This document shows, in pieces, positions 9,750 through 19,053 of a DNA stretch of 64,000 nt (within the stretch, counting starts at the first letter, position 1; the number at the start of each line of letters is the position of its first letter). The stretch is from Bacillus sp. FJAT-28004 (GTDB taxonomy: Bacteria; Bacillota; Bacilli; Paenibacillales; Paenibacillaceae), in NCBI RefSeq assembly GCF_001280845.1, contig NZ_LGHP01000001.1, positions 365,904-429,903 of the forward strand, given 5' to 3'. The translations under genes were made by a program, and so were the position numbers. A model generated the notes under the pieces. That model had not been told where the DNA came from. It ran no database searches and worked only from the letters and a program-made list of their open reading frames with translations.

Positions 9750-10307
9750 ATGACAAATAACGAGAACAAATTGCCTACACGTAAACGATTATTACTAGCA
9801 GCCTCAAACATCGTTCTAAAGCAAGGAATGGCCAAATTAACGCTTGAGGCGGTTTCCAAGGAAGCTGGTGTTAGTAAGGGAGGGTTATTGCATTATTTTC
9901 CTAATAAAGAGTCTCTAGTTGAAGGGCTCGTTAACGAGCTGACCCAAGAGTTCGAGGAAGATATTGAGGAAAGAGTCCAAACTGAAGGCGATACGCCTGG
10001 TAAATGGGTGAGATCCTACGTAAAGTCGACATTTGAAAGTGAAGAGAGCGGGCTGGAAATAGGTACTGTTTTTTCAGCTGCGCTGTATGCAAACCCGGAT
10101 ATGCTACTAAAAATTCAAACGTTATTTGCCGCTTGGCAAAAAAATATCGAGAACGATGGCATAGATCCCGTTCATGCCACGATAGCGAGGCTTGCGGCTG
10201 ATGGACTATGGTTCTCCGAAATCTTCGGAATGCGTCCGTTAGACGAGCAGCTGAGAACACGTGTTTTTGAACAATTGATAAAATGGACAGAGGAGGAGAC
10301 GGTATAA
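9750..10307 (+). CDS. TetR/AcrR-family transcriptional regulator
   Basis: A 185-residue repressor. The N-terminal helix-turn-helix (about residues 10-55) ends in GVSKGGLLHYFPNKESLVEG, the typical TetR DNA-binding segment. The remaining ~130 residues form the helical ligand domain. GGAGGAG lies just upstream of the ATG. The TAA stop overlaps the start of the SMR pump gene (TAATG), so the two are translationally coupled. The order regulator-SMR resembles yvdT-yvdS/yvdR of Bacillus subtilis. It probably represses its own operon until the pump's substrate binds. Confidence 0.9.
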   Translation: MTNNENKLPTRKRLLLAASNIVLKQGMAKLTLEAVSKEAGVSKGGLLHYFPNKESLVEGLVNELTQEFEEDIEERVQTEGDTPGKWVRSYVKSTFESEESGLEIGTVFSAALYANPDMLLKIQTLFAAWQKNIENDGIDPVHATIARLAADGLWFSEIFGMRPLDEQLRTRVFEQLIKWTEEETV

Positions 10308-10675
10308 TGGGATATTTATTTTTATTGTTTTCGATTGTATTTGAGTTAATCGGCACCTCCATGCTGAAAGCCTCTCAAGGATTCACTCGAGTATTCCCTA
10401 CGATAATTACGGTTATCAGCTTAGTATGCTCCTTCTACTTTTTATCCTTGACGCTGAAGACCATACCTTTGAATACTGCATATGCGATTTGGTCTGGTCT
10501 TGGCGGAGTGGCGACCGTTGTCATATCGGTGCTCATTTGGAAAGAGAAATTGAATCTATGGAGTGTTGTTGGCATTTTATTGATTCTAATAGGTGTTGTC
10601 GTGCTGAATGTACTAGGGCCAGGTCATGGGAACGAGTCGGCGGCTTCTTCAGACACCCACCAACATATGGTGTAA
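10307..10675 (+). CDS. Small multidrug resistance (SMR) efflux protein
   Basis: A 122-residue, four-helix proton-coupled exporter of cationic compounds. The membrane-embedded Glu that defines the family is E13 (IVFELIGTSMLK), and YAIWSGLGG in helix 3 matches EmrE-like pumps. The ATG at 10307 overlaps the TetR stop and is preceded by GGAGGAG. Only one SMR gene is present, so a homodimer is likely, unlike the paired YvdRS or YkkCD systems. The C-terminus ends in a His-containing hydrophilic tail. Confidence 0.92.
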   Translation: MGYLFLLFSIVFELIGTSMLKASQGFTRVFPTIITVISLVCSFYFLSLTLKTIPLNTAYAIWSGLGGVATVVISVLIWKEKLNLWSVVGILLILIGVVVLNVLGPGHGNESAASSDTHQHMV

Positions 10676-10700
10676 TTTATAATCGTGCGGACAAAGACAA

Positions 10701-10741
10701 GCCCTGATGTGATCAAGAACATTGATCTATCGGGGTTTTTC
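10701..10741 (+). terminator. Rho-independent terminator
   Basis: An imperfect hairpin (CCCTGAT, GATCAA, then TTGATC, ATCGGGG) is followed by TTTTT. It closes the tetR-SMR operon. Confidence 0.75.
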
Positions 10742-10773
10742 TGTTGTTCGTTTTCTAGCTTTTTTATTTGCTG

Positions 10774-10830
10774 TTGACAATCTTATAATCGAGCTATAAA
10801 ATAAAAAAACAATGTGTAACCGATTACACA
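10774..10830 (+). promoter_or_regulatory. rbs promoter with LacI-type operator
   Basis: TTGACA (10774-10779) and TAAAAT (10797-10802) have a 17-bp spacer. Just downstream, TGTGTAACCGATTACACA (10813-10830) is an 18-bp near-perfect palindrome with the central CG typical of LacI/RbsR-family operators. It lies 40 bp before rbsK. The LacI-type gene at the end of the operon is the obvious candidate to bind it; it also partly resembles a CcpA site. Confidence 0.7.
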
Positions 10831-10869
10831 TCATAGGATTACATCAGATATGGACAAAGAGGTGCAAAG

Positions 10870-11778
10870 ATGACTAAACCAAAAATTACGGTTATTGGAA
10901 GCATGAATATAGATATGGTTACTGAAACAGAGATCATGCCGAATCAAGGCGAGACGATTTTTGGCAGCGTTTTCTCTAGCTTTACAGGCGGGAAAGGCGC
11001 TAATCAAGCAGTAGCTTGCGCACGTCTTGGTGCACAGGTAACGATGATTGGTTGCGTTGGCGAAGATCATTTTGCAAAGCAGCTTTTGGAGGCATTAGAA
11101 AAGGAAGGTATCAATACGGAAGATGTGAAAACGGTTACTCATCAATCGACGGGCATCGCATCGATTACCCTATGCGACAACGATAACCGGATTATTGTAA
11201 TCCCTGGCGCCAACCATAGCCTGCATCCAGAAGATTTGATGTCCTTGAAGGAAGTTATTGCAAATTCGGATATGCTCCTGCTGCAGCAGGAAATTCCGTT
11301 CGCTACTGTCCAAGCAGCAATTAAGCTGGCGAATGAGTTGAACGTTCCAGTTATTTTGAATCCTGCTCCTGCGATTGAGTTGCCAAGAGAGCTGCTGGAG
11401 CAGGTTCATATCATTACACCAAATGAATATGAGCTTGCCATTTTGTTAGGCCAGGGTGACAAACAGGAACGAACCTTCAAGCAGCTTATTGAGTTGTACC
11501 CGCATCGCATAGTAATGACTGGCGGAAGCAACGGCGCATTTTATAAATCGCTTGACGGTGAGATTAAACATGAACCGGGCAAGAAGGTAGAAGCAGTCGA
11601 TACAACCGGAGCGGGCGACACCTTTAACGGCGCATTAGCCGTGAGGTTGAGCGAAGGCTCGACGCTAGAAGAGGCAGTAAGGTTCGCAGTCGCTGCCAGT
11701 GCACTGTCAGTTACTAAACTTGGCGCTCAGAGCGGAATGCCTACACGATCCGATGTCGAACGTTTTATACAAAATTAG
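10870..11778 (+). CDS. rbsK: Ribokinase
   Basis: ATP-dependent PfkB-family kinase converting ribose to ribose-5-phosphate, 302 residues. The first PfkB signature FTGGKGANQAVACARLG is near residue 40. The second, DTTGAGDTFNGAL, contains the catalytic base at about D250 and the anion hole. NPAPA precedes the ATP-binding half. The start is an ATG behind AGAGGTGC. It is the first gene of an rbs operon whose remaining genes supply the pyranase and the ABC importer. Confidence 0.95.
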   Translation: MTKPKITVIGSMNIDMVTETEIMPNQGETIFGSVFSSFTGGKGANQAVACARLGAQVTMIGCVGEDHFAKQLLEALEKEGINTEDVKTVTHQSTGIASITLCDNDNRIIVIPGANHSLHPEDLMSLKEVIANSDMLLLQQEIPFATVQAAIKLANELNVPVILNPAPAIELPRELLEQVHIITPNEYELAILLGQGDKQERTFKQLIELYPHRIVMTGGSNGAFYKSLDGEIKHEPGKKVEAVDTTGAGDTFNGALAVRLSEGSTLEEAVRFAVAASALSVTKLGAQSGMPTRSDVERFIQN

Positions 11779-11808
11779 TCGTACTATTTACTTCGAGAGG
11801 ACTTGCAG

Positions 11809-12207
11809 ATGAAAAAAACAGGCATATTAAACAGTGATATAGCAGCAGTGATTGCCAGAATGGGCCATACCGACTGTATCGTAATCGGTGATTGCGGACT
11901 GCCTATTCCTGACACGGTTAAACGAATCGATCTGGCTGTGAAGCCCGGACTCCCGTCTTACCTAGATACATTAGAAGCAGTGCTCGCCGATATGGAGGTT
12001 GAATCCGCAATTATCGCCAGTGAAATGGCGGAGCAAAATGCTGTGATTCATGACGGCACAAGGCTGCAGCTGGGTGACATTCCGATTAAGCAGGTGTCGC
12101 ATGAGGAACTTAAAAAAATTACCTTGCAAGCGAAAGCGGTAATCCGTACAGGCGAAGCAACGCCATACGCCAACATTATTCTTCAATCGGGTGTTTTTTT
12201 CAAATAA
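11809..12207 (+). CDS. rbsD: D-ribose pyranase
   Basis: Mutarotase converting beta-pyranose to beta-furanose ribose, the form used by ribokinase; about 132 residues, the usual length. The N-terminus MKKTGILNSDIAAVIARMGH carries the conserved catalytic His near residue 20, followed by IGDCGLPIP. The C-terminus has IRTGEATPYANIIL, the conserved sugar-binding Tyr/Asn region. ATG 11809 with GAGAGG 8 nt upstream is preferred to a TTG at 11803. Confidence 0.95.
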   Translation: MKKTGILNSDIAAVIARMGHTDCIVIGDCGLPIPDTVKRIDLAVKPGLPSYLDTLEAVLADMEVESAIIASEMAEQNAVIHDGTRLQLGDIPIKQVSHEELKKITLQAKAVIRTGEATPYANIILQSGVFFK

Positions 12208-12238
12208 GGGCTGCTGTTCAGCAAAAGGGGTGGCATAG

Positions 12239-13741
12239 ATGGAGTATCTAATTGAAATGACTGGCATTCATAAATCTTTTTCTTCCGTACAAGTATTGAA
12301 GGACGCCGCATTTCAGCTCAAGGCGGGCGAAATACACGCTCTGATGGGTGAGAATGGCGCAGGCAAATCGACCTTGATGAAGATTTTGACGGGCGTGTAC
12401 AAAGCTGACTCAGGCTCGGTTAAGGTCAAGGGGCAAGAGGTCATGTTCACGGATCCGACGCAAGCTGAGAATAGGGGCGTTGCGATCATTCATCAGGAAC
12501 TGAACATTATTCCGAAGCTGTCCGTATCCGAAAACATGTTTATCGGGAGACAGCTTACTTATGGCAAAACCGGAATTGTACGTGACAAAGAGATGAAGCG
12601 CAAGACGCGTGAATATTTGCAGCGGTTAGGCGTCGAGCTTGATCCAGACGCTGCGGCGGATACATTGTCTATCGGGCAGCAGCAAATGATCGAGATTGCG
12701 AAAGCGCTATCTAAAAATGCCGAGGTTCTTATTATGGACGAGCCGACTGCGGCATTGACGGATCGTGAAATCGAAGCGCTGTTTAAAATTATGAATCAGC
12801 TGCGTCGTGAAGGTGTGGGCATTGTCTACATTTCACATCGGATGGAAGAAATCTTTAAGATGTGTGATCGCATTTCTGTTTTGCGTGACGGTGCGTTCCT
12901 CGGAACAGAGAAAATAGCAGAAACGACGGTTGAGCATATTGTTCGTTTGATGGTAGGCCGTGAGATTGGTGAGCGTTACCCGGAGCGCAGCAGCAAGATC
13001 GGAGCGGAGCGGCTTCGCGTCGAGAATTTAAGTGACGGCAGGAAGCTAAGCGGGATCAGCTTCTCCGCGGCGGCAGGAGAAATCGTTGGCATAGCCGGGC
13101 TTATGGGAGCCGGACGAACAGAAATTGTACGCATGCTGTTCGGAGCCGACAAGAAAAGGCAGGGTAAAATCTTTATTGATGGGCGAGAGGTTGCGATAAC
13201 CAGCCCGTCAAGAGCTATCGAAGCGGGGATCGTATTCGTAACAGAAGACCGCAAGCATCAGGGATTGGTGCTCGGCATGTCTGTCCGTGAGAATCTATCG
13301 TTAACCAATTATAAGCGAATATCAAGCTCCGGCGTTATTTCAGCGAAGAAGGACAACGAGCTGTCGGATAAAATGATCAAGCGATTCAACATTAGAACGC
13401 GTGATCCCGAACAGACCGTAAAATCGTTAAGCGGCGGCAATCAGCAGAAGGTTGCCATCGGCAAATGGCTGGGAGAGCTGCCTAAAGTGTTTATTATGGA
13501 TGAGCCGACAAGAGGGGTAGACGTCGGGGCGAAAAAAGAAATTTACACCATGATGAACGAGCTGAGCGAGCAAGGCGTCACCATTATTATGGTTTCATCG
13601 GATTTGCCCGAGGTATTAGGTGTCAGCGACCGCGTTATTGTCGTTCATGAGGGACGCATCTCTTCAATATTGGACAAAGCGCAAATGAATCAGGAAACAA
13701 TCATGCATGCGGCGACAGGGGGAAGCAGCAATGGCCATTGA
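12239..13741 (+). CDS. rbsA: Ribose ABC transporter ATP-binding protein
   Basis: A 500-residue protein with two fused ATPase domains that powers ribose import. The first Walker A is GENGAGKST (about residue 40), with signature TLSIGQQQ and Walker B LIMDEPTAALT. The second half has the degenerate P-loop GLMGAGRTE, a good LSGGNQQK signature and FIMDEPTRGVDVG, as in all RbsA proteins. It overlaps rbsC by 11 nt. Confidence 0.95.
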   Translation: MEYLIEMTGIHKSFSSVQVLKDAAFQLKAGEIHALMGENGAGKSTLMKILTGVYKADSGSVKVKGQEVMFTDPTQAENRGVAIIHQELNIIPKLSVSENMFIGRQLTYGKTGIVRDKEMKRKTREYLQRLGVELDPDAAADTLSIGQQQMIEIAKALSKNAEVLIMDEPTAALTDREIEALFKIMNQLRREGVGIVYISHRMEEIFKMCDRISVLRDGAFLGTEKIAETTVEHIVRLMVGREIGERYPERSSKIGAERLRVENLSDGRKLSGISFSAAAGEIVGIAGLMGAGRTEIVRMLFGADKKRQGKIFIDGREVAITSPSRAIEAGIVFVTEDRKHQGLVLGMSVRENLSLTNYKRISSSGVISAKKDNELSDKMIKRFNIRTRDPEQTVKSLSGGNQQKVAIGKWLGELPKVFIMDEPTRGVDVGAKKEIYTMMNELSEQGVTIIMVSSDLPEVLGVSDRVIVVHEGRISSILDKAQMNQETIMHAATGGSSNGH

Positions 13742-14678
13742 CAAAAAACAACTATCAACCACTTTGCAAAAGCTGGGTCCGCTCATCGGACTCCTAATTA
13801 TCATCGTCATTCTAATTTTCGCAAGTCCGAATTTTTTGACCATAAACAATATATTGAACGTGTTCCGCCAAGTTTCCATTAATGCTTTAATCGCTTTTGG
13901 AATGACCTTCGTCATATTGACTGGGGGCATTGATCTATCGGTAGGCGCAACGCTTGCACTGTCTGGAGCGTTAACCGCAGGTATGCTGAATGGCGGCATG
14001 GATCCAATAACGGCTATTATCATTGGACTAGCTGCCGGCGGAGTAATGGGAACGATTAATGGTCTTCTCGTTACGAAAGCCAAGATTGCGCCGTTTATCG
14101 CCACCTTAGCGACGATGACTATCTATCGGGGCTTAGCGCTCGTCTATACGGATGGCAGGCCGATAACTGGATTTGAAAGCGAATTATTCACATTAGTTGG
14201 CGGAGGTTACTTTTTTGGGGTACCTGTTCCGGTTATTATTACGATCATCATTTTCGCCGTATTATATTTCATGCTGCGTAAAACAACTTTTGGCAGAAAT
14301 ATATACGCAATCGGAGGAAATGAAGAGGCTTCGCTGCTTTCGGGCATCAAGACCGGACGCTTTAAGATTTATGTGTATGCGTTGACTGGTCTGCTGTCGT
14401 CGCTTGCAGGAATCATTCTTACGTCTCGACTGAACTCCGCGCAGGCAAATGCCGGAACAGGCTATGAGCTGGATGCCATTGCAGCTGTCGTGCTAGGTGG
14501 AACCAGCTTGTCCGGCGGTAAAGGATGGATTGTGGGTACGCTAGTAGGGGCGCTCATCATTGGTGTTTTGAATAACGGTTTGAATCTGCTAGGTGTCTCC
14601 TCATTTTATCAGCAGGTTGTTAAAGGGATGGTCATTCTGTTGGCGGTATTGCTGGATCGCAAGAAAGCCAATAGCTAA
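13731..14678 (+). CDS. rbsC: Ribose ABC transporter permease
   Basis: Membrane channel subunit of the carbohydrate-uptake-2 class, 315 residues with eight or more hydrophobic segments. FVILTGGIDLSVG is the hallmark of RbsC/XylH-type permeases. ATG 13731 inside the end of rbsA has GGGGGAAG upstream, so the coupling to rbsA is translational; an upstream in-frame start at 13707 has no such site. Confidence 0.95.
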   Translation: MAIDKKQLSTTLQKLGPLIGLLIIIVILIFASPNFLTINNILNVFRQVSINALIAFGMTFVILTGGIDLSVGATLALSGALTAGMLNGGMDPITAIIIGLAAGGVMGTINGLLVTKAKIAPFIATLATMTIYRGLALVYTDGRPITGFESELFTLVGGGYFFGVPVPVIITIIIFAVLYFMLRKTTFGRNIYAIGGNEEASLLSGIKTGRFKIYVYALTGLLSSLAGIILTSRLNSAQANAGTGYELDAIAAVVLGGTSLSGGKGWIVGTLVGALIIGVLNNGLNLLGVSSFYQQVVKGMVILLAVLLDRKKANS

Positions 14679-14714
14679 ATCATATAATTCAAACAAACAA
14701 AAGGTGGTTACAAC

Positions 14715-15668
14715 ATGAAAAAGATTACGAAACTAGTAAGCATCGGTATGATTACAGCGCTGCTCCTTGCAGGATGTTCAACAACGGCTCCCGGTTCAGG
14801 AAACAAAGAAGCTGAAAAAGGTGCTGCCAAAACAGAAGGCATTAAGATTGGACTTGCCGTATCGACGCAAAGCAATCCATTTTTCGTAACATTAAAAGAA
14901 GGCGCACAGACAGCGGCTACGGCTGGATCGGCAGAATTGATTACGGTTGACGCGCAAGATGATGCAGCTAAGCAAGCTTCCTCAATCGAGGATTTGATCC
15001 AACAAAAGGTCGATGTCATCATTATTAACCCTACAGATTCAGCAGCTATCGTTCCAGCAGTGGAATCTGCTAATGCAGCAGGCATTCCGGTTATTACGGT
15101 AGATCGGACGTCCGATGGCGGCAAAGTAACGACGCATATCGCTTCCGACAACAAAGCAGGCGGCGTGCTGGCTGCGAAGTTTATTGCTGAGCAGCTTGGC
15201 GGAACAGGCAAGGTTGTCGAGCTTGAAGGTATTCCGGGTTCTTCTGCAGCACGCGAGCGTGGAGCGGGCTTTAATGAAGAAATCGCCAAATCAAGCGGTA
15301 TCCAAATAGCGGCTAAGCAGCCTGCCGATTTTGACCGCGCTAAAGGTCTGACTGTCACGGAAAACATTTTGCAAGGAAACAAGGATATCAAAGCAATCTT
15401 CGCTCATAATGACGAGATGGCGCTTGGCGCACTAAAGGCAATTGAAGCAGCAGGCAAATCCGATATTCTAGTTGTTGGCTTCGATGCGACCGATGATGCC
15501 GTGAAGGAAGTATTCGCGGGGAAATTGAGCGCGACTGTAGCGCAAAAGCCTGATATGATGGGTATTTTGGCTGTACAAACCGCAATAAAGATTGCAAAAG
15601 GCGAAACGGTTGAAGCTTCCATTCCAGTTGAGCTTGATCTCATTACGAAAGATTCTGCTAAAAAGTAA
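14715..15668 (+). CDS. rbsB: Ribose-binding lipoprotein
   Basis: A 317-residue extracellular binding protein anchored by lipid. The signal peptide ends in the lipobox LLLAGC (Cys at about residue 21). The mature part is the two-lobed periplasmic-binding fold with SNPFFVTLKEG, VDVIIINPTDS, VDRTSDGG and the hinge region AHNDEMALGA. It delivers ribose to RbsAC. A strong terminator follows directly. Confidence 0.94.
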   Translation: MKKITKLVSIGMITALLLAGCSTTAPGSGNKEAEKGAAKTEGIKIGLAVSTQSNPFFVTLKEGAQTAATAGSAELITVDAQDDAAKQASSIEDLIQQKVDVIIINPTDSAAIVPAVESANAAGIPVITVDRTSDGGKVTTHIASDNKAGGVLAAKFIAEQLGGTGKVVELEGIPGSSAARERGAGFNEEIAKSSGIQIAAKQPADFDRAKGLTVTENILQGNKDIKAIFAHNDEMALGALKAIEAAGKSDILVVGFDATDDAVKEVFAGKLSATVAQKPDMMGILAVQTAIKIAKGETVEASIPVELDLITKDSAKK

Positions 15669-15684
15669 CGTAAGCTTTAAGCCA

Positions 15685-15731
15685 AACAAGTGTGTTTACG
15701 TTCTCGCGAGCGTAAACACACTTGTTTTTTT
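15685..15731 (+). terminator. Strong Rho-independent terminator after rbsB
   Basis: A perfect 16-bp stem (AACAAGTGTGTTTACG and its complement) with a 10-nt loop containing CTCGCGAG runs into T7. It separates rbsB from the regulator gene, which must have its own promoter or depend on readthrough. Confidence 0.9.
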
Positions 15732-15793
15732 AATCGATAATTCCGTATACTTTAACCAAGGCCAGGCTGATTCGTGAAAGGATTTTGTTATTT

Positions 15794-16777
15794 ATGACTA
15801 CAATTAGAGATGTTAGCAAACTGGCTGGCGTGTCCGTCGCCACCATATCCCGCTTGCTTAATCAAAGTGGCTATGTCAGCAAGGAAGCCGAAATCGCAGT
15901 TATGGCAGCGATCCAAAAACTGAATTATAAGCCTAACAATATTGCAAGAAGCTTGGCAGGCAAAAAAACAGCTGCCGTTGCTTTAATGGTGCCAGATATT
16001 TTAAATCCCTTTTTCCCCGAAATAGCCCGCGCAGCCGAGGATGCGGCAGCGGCTCACGGCTACACGCTTGTGCTGTGCAATACGGACAATAATCCGGACA
16101 AAGAAAAGAAGTATATCGAAACATTAATCAACAAGCAAATAGACGGCATTATTATTTCATCCTATACTGTTCTACCAGAGCAAATCATTGCTTTGCAGGA
16201 CCGCTCCATTCCGATTGTAGCTATCGATAAATCTTTTTCTAACTATCCGATCCTTTCGGTAACTGCTGCAAACCGTCATGGCGGTGAAATGGCGGTTGAG
16301 CATCTACTATCTGGCGGTTGTCGCAAGATTGCTCATATTTCTGGCCCCACGCATGTGCATTCATCGAGGGAGAGGACGCTTGCCTTTGAAGAAATGTGCA
16401 GAGATTTGCCTTGGTTTATGCCAAGTCTGATTGGTTATGGCAACTTCAATGTTGCAGGGGGCTATCAAGCAATGAAGGAAATTTATAAGCAGCATCCTGA
16501 TGTGGATGGTGTATTTGCTGGCAATGATTTGATGGCGGCAGGCGCGTTAAAGGCGTTAATAGAGCTTGGAGTTAAGGTCCCGGAGCAAGTGAAGCTAATC
16601 GGCTTTGACGGCATTCGAATGGACATGGTTTACCCTGAAATTACGACCATCTCACAACGAATTTACTCGATCGGCAAAACAGCAATGGATTATTTGATCC
16701 GTTTAATCAACAATGAACCAATCGAGCGTAAAAATTACGAGTTTGAGGTAGAGCTGCTGCGCAAGGGAACTTCTTAG
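15794..16777 (+). CDS. rbsR: LacI-family transcriptional regulator, probable ribose repressor
   Basis: A 327-residue regulator. The N-terminal helix-turn-helix reads TIRDVSKLAGVSVATISRLL, followed by a hinge helix (NNIARSLAGKK) and a periplasmic-binding-like effector domain. ATG 15794 follows GAAAGGA (15775-15781); a TTG at 15785 is too close. The gene lies at the 3' end of the rbs operon, whereas in Bacillus rbsR is first. Its function as ribose repressor is inferred from position and from the LacI-type operator upstream of rbsK. Confidence 0.85.
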   Translation: MTTIRDVSKLAGVSVATISRLLNQSGYVSKEAEIAVMAAIQKLNYKPNNIARSLAGKKTAAVALMVPDILNPFFPEIARAAEDAAAAHGYTLVLCNTDNNPDKEKKYIETLINKQIDGIIISSYTVLPEQIIALQDRSIPIVAIDKSFSNYPILSVTAANRHGGEMAVEHLLSGGCRKIAHISGPTHVHSSRERTLAFEEMCRDLPWFMPSLIGYGNFNVAGGYQAMKEIYKQHPDVDGVFAGNDLMAAGALKALIELGVKVPEQVKLIGFDGIRMDMVYPEITTISQRIYSIGKTAMDYLIRLINNEPIERKNYEFEVELLRKGTS

Positions 16778-16802
16778 CACATTATCAAAAGCGAATGCAA
16801 AA

Positions 16803-16833
16803 TGGAGTGTGAACATTAGCAGCTCACACTCCA
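16803..16833 (+). terminator. Stem-loop between convergent genes
   Basis: A perfect 10-bp stem, TGGAGTGTGA/TCACACTCCA, with an 11-nt loop lies between rbsR and the oppositely oriented membrane gene. There is no clear T-run on either side, so it may be a weak bidirectional terminator. Confidence 0.5.
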
Positions 16834-16895
16834 ATGCTATAAGAAATCTGCTCATCCTGGTAATACATATAGATTTTCAGATGCATTTAAAGCTT

Positions 16896-18155
16896 CTACG
16901 TTATTTTTTTACGTGAAATATATCCCCACATTTTCTCCAGAATGTATACGCCAAGCCAAGTCGACAAAATAATAAACAGCGGCATTACGGTAAAATTGTA
17001 GCGATACTCCGGCACGAATACGAGTCTGATCAGCGACATAATAATGATGACCACCGCCAGCATAACGGAAGGATGTCTCCATCTCCACATAAGCGCAAGC
17101 AGCGGAATGATCGCGCTGTAGATGAGCAGCTTGTGCAAATTTGCTGCATTCGAATAGGCATAATAAATGGGTGAATGGCCGGAGCCGAAGAACATGCGCT
17201 CATAGGTATATTTAAGCTTCCCGACCGTATACCATTTTACGTATGTCGATGTTTGCTGAGTGAAGCCCGCTTTAATGCGCGCCCAGGCATATTCTTTCTG
17301 TGACATTCCATTTTGTTCAACGATTTTATCGCTGTAATCTTTGTTCGGGTATGTACCAGCACTGAACGGATTGGACTGTGAAGCAGTTAATACAAACTCA
17401 TTTAGCGATACGACGTTGCGAATCCACCAGGGAAGCATCGTCGCCGATAGGCACAGTCCCGTAATAACGCCCAGCATTGCTGTTTTTTTGAATGCAGCCA
17501 GCTTGGAGACTGGCGCCGGCATCTGTCGAGATTTGGGTTTAAACCATTGTTGAAGCAAAAATACCCCATATAGCGGAACATACAACGGTAGAAACTCGGC
17601 TCTGATTAGCACGGTAATTCCTAATAAAATACCGGCAAGCGCAGCATCGCTCTTCCGCTGTGTACGGAAAACATGAAGCTGCATGGATAAATAAGCCATT
17701 AAAAAAAATAATGCAAGTGTTTCGGTAAGCACTGCCCCAGTTGTCCAAATAAAAGGATGATAAATCGCTGCGATAAATATCGATATAAGTGCAACCCACT
17801 TATTTTTTGTAGTCTGCATCGCTATCAAGTGGATTAGAATTAAGGTTGCCAGGCTGATAAACAGCTGCACCCATCGGATAAGCGGGAATGGCTCTACGCC
17901 GAGCCCTTTAGCCACTACGTACATACTGGTCATAAACAAAGGATATCCTGGCGTTACCCTTGCATTAGGAACCTCTTCCTTGTAAGCATAGATTCCTTTA
18001 TCGAGCAACCGATTCACCGTTTCACTATAATACTTTGTATCATGTGGAATGTTATGTTTTACCGAAGTAAGAAAGTCAGCCCTTAGCCAAAAGGCAAGAA
18101 AAAATATAAAAATAATCGCTATTGTCCTCACTTTGTTTGCTCTAATCCATTCCAC
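16896..18155 (-). CDS. GT39-like membrane glycosyltransferase
   Basis: A 419-residue polytopic protein with about ten hydrophobic segments. The first extracellular loop contains FWLRADFL and NIPHDTKYYSETVNRLL. An acidic residue in this position and the downstream VTPGYPLFMTSM match lipid-linked-sugar transferases of the ArnT/PMT (GT39) superfamily. These move a sugar from a polyprenyl carrier to an acceptor on the outer face. The start is GTG with GAGGAGG upstream. It stands alone between convergent and divergent neighbours; acceptor and sugar are unknown. Confidence 0.7.
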   Translation of the reverse strand: MEWIRANKVRTIAIIFIFFLAFWLRADFLTSVKHNIPHDTKYYSETVNRLLDKGIYAYKEEVPNARVTPGYPLFMTSMYVVAKGLGVEPFPLIRWVQLFISLATLILIHLIAMQTTKNKWVALISIFIAAIYHPFIWTTGAVLTETLALFFLMAYLSMQLHVFRTQRKSDAALAGILLGITVLIRAEFLPLYVPLYGVFLLQQWFKPKSRQMPAPVSKLAAFKKTAMLGVITGLCLSATMLPWWIRNVVSLNEFVLTASQSNPFSAGTYPNKDYSDKIVEQNGMSQKEYAWARIKAGFTQQTSTYVKWYTVGKLKYTYERMFFGSGHSPIYYAYSNAANLHKLLIYSAIIPLLALMWRWRHPSVMLAVVIIIMSLIRLVFVPEYRYNFTVMPLFIILSTWLGVYILEKMWGYISRKKIT

Positions 18156-18286
18156 GTTATTGAATCCTCCTCATGCTTCTGATCCTGCCTATTTAATAAG
18201 GCAAGTATAGAGGGCTCTTCTTAATAAGATTGTTCGGATTCCCTTAACATTTTCTTAACTCCTCCTTAAACTACGAATGACCAAAA

Positions 18287-18297
18287 TATGGTATAAT
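18287..18297 (+). promoter_or_regulatory. Extended -10 promoter
   Basis: TGGTATAAT, an extended -10 element, lies about 30 nt upstream of the PgsA-like start. The -35 region is weak, as expected for this promoter class. Confidence 0.5.
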
Positions 18298-18325
18298 AAT
18301 CGGGATATAATGAAGGAGGAACAAT

Positions 18326-18913
18326 ATGAATCTAGCGAATAAAATAACGATTGCTCGTATTTTATTAATTCCCGTCTTTATTTTATTTTTCCCGATATAC
18401 CCTGAATGGTTAATCGAGAAATCAGAATTGTTTCGTCATATAGACACCTATGGCATTTATTATGCCGCAGCGTTGTTTATACTCGCTTCAGCAACGGATA
18501 AATTAGATGGACACATCGCAAGAAAATATAATCAAATTACGAATCTTGGGAAGCTGCTCGATCCATTGGCAGACAAGCTGCTTATATCCGCCGCGTTGAT
18601 CTTAATGGTAAGCGAGCACTTGATCTACAGCTGGATTGCATTTGTTATTATTGGAAGAGAAATTATTATAACGGGAATTAGGATCGTGGCATCCTCTCAG
18701 AAAATCGCTTTGCAAGCAGATCAATTCGGCAAAATAAAGATGGTCTTCCAAGTCATCGCGATTTCAGCGGTTTTGTTAAATAATCGTCCATTCAGCTTGA
18801 TCACAACGATTCCTGTTGATCAAATTCTAATGTACGTTGCATTAGTTTTGACCATATTGTCCGGGGTGAATTACATCAAAAACAACTATCGCTTGTTGCA
18901 GCTTAATTCCTAA
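18326..18913 (+). CDS. pgsA: CDP-diacylglycerol-glycerol-3-phosphate 3-phosphatidyltransferase-like
   Basis: A 195-residue membrane enzyme of the CDP-alcohol phosphatidyltransferase family. The signature D-G-x2-A-R-x8-G-x3-D-x3-D is complete, from DGHIARKY to LLDPLADK near residues 60-80. About four to five hydrophobic helices surround it. Members of this subgroup make phosphatidylglycerolphosphate for acidic phospholipids. It is monocistronic, between its own promoter and terminator. Whether this is the housekeeping PgsA or a paralogue cannot be told here. Confidence 0.85.
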   Translation: MNLANKITIARILLIPVFILFFPIYPEWLIEKSELFRHIDTYGIYYAAALFILASATDKLDGHIARKYNQITNLGKLLDPLADKLLISAALILMVSEHLIYSWIAFVIIGREIIITGIRIVASSQKIALQADQFGKIKMVFQVIAISAVLLNNRPFSLITTIPVDQILMYVALVLTILSGVNYIKNNYRLLQLNS

Positions 18914-18937
18914 CTTTAGGGATTGGCTGCTTTTTTT
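18898..18937 (+). terminator. Rho-independent terminator overlapping the pgsA stop
   Basis: GCAG..AATTCCTAA pairs with TTAGGGATT..CTGC and is followed by T7. The stem includes the last codons and the stop codon of the gene. Confidence 0.85.
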
Positions 18938-19053
18938 GCATCGATAATATTACGTTATCTTGCTATTCTATTCGAGAATAGGAACATATAGAGCTTGGTG
19001 AGGTATAGTAAGGATACAAAAGCTTTTATTTCAATTTATAGGAGGAGAGCCGG

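Noticed and set aside
13664..14104. 146-codon minus-strand frame across rbsA/rbsC
   Set aside because: Antisense of two overlapping, clearly coding transporter genes.
14708..15391. 227-codon minus-strand reading frame opposite rbsB
   Set aside because: It is the antisense of a clear ribose-binding protein gene, has low-complexity Ala/Ser content and no ribosome binding site.
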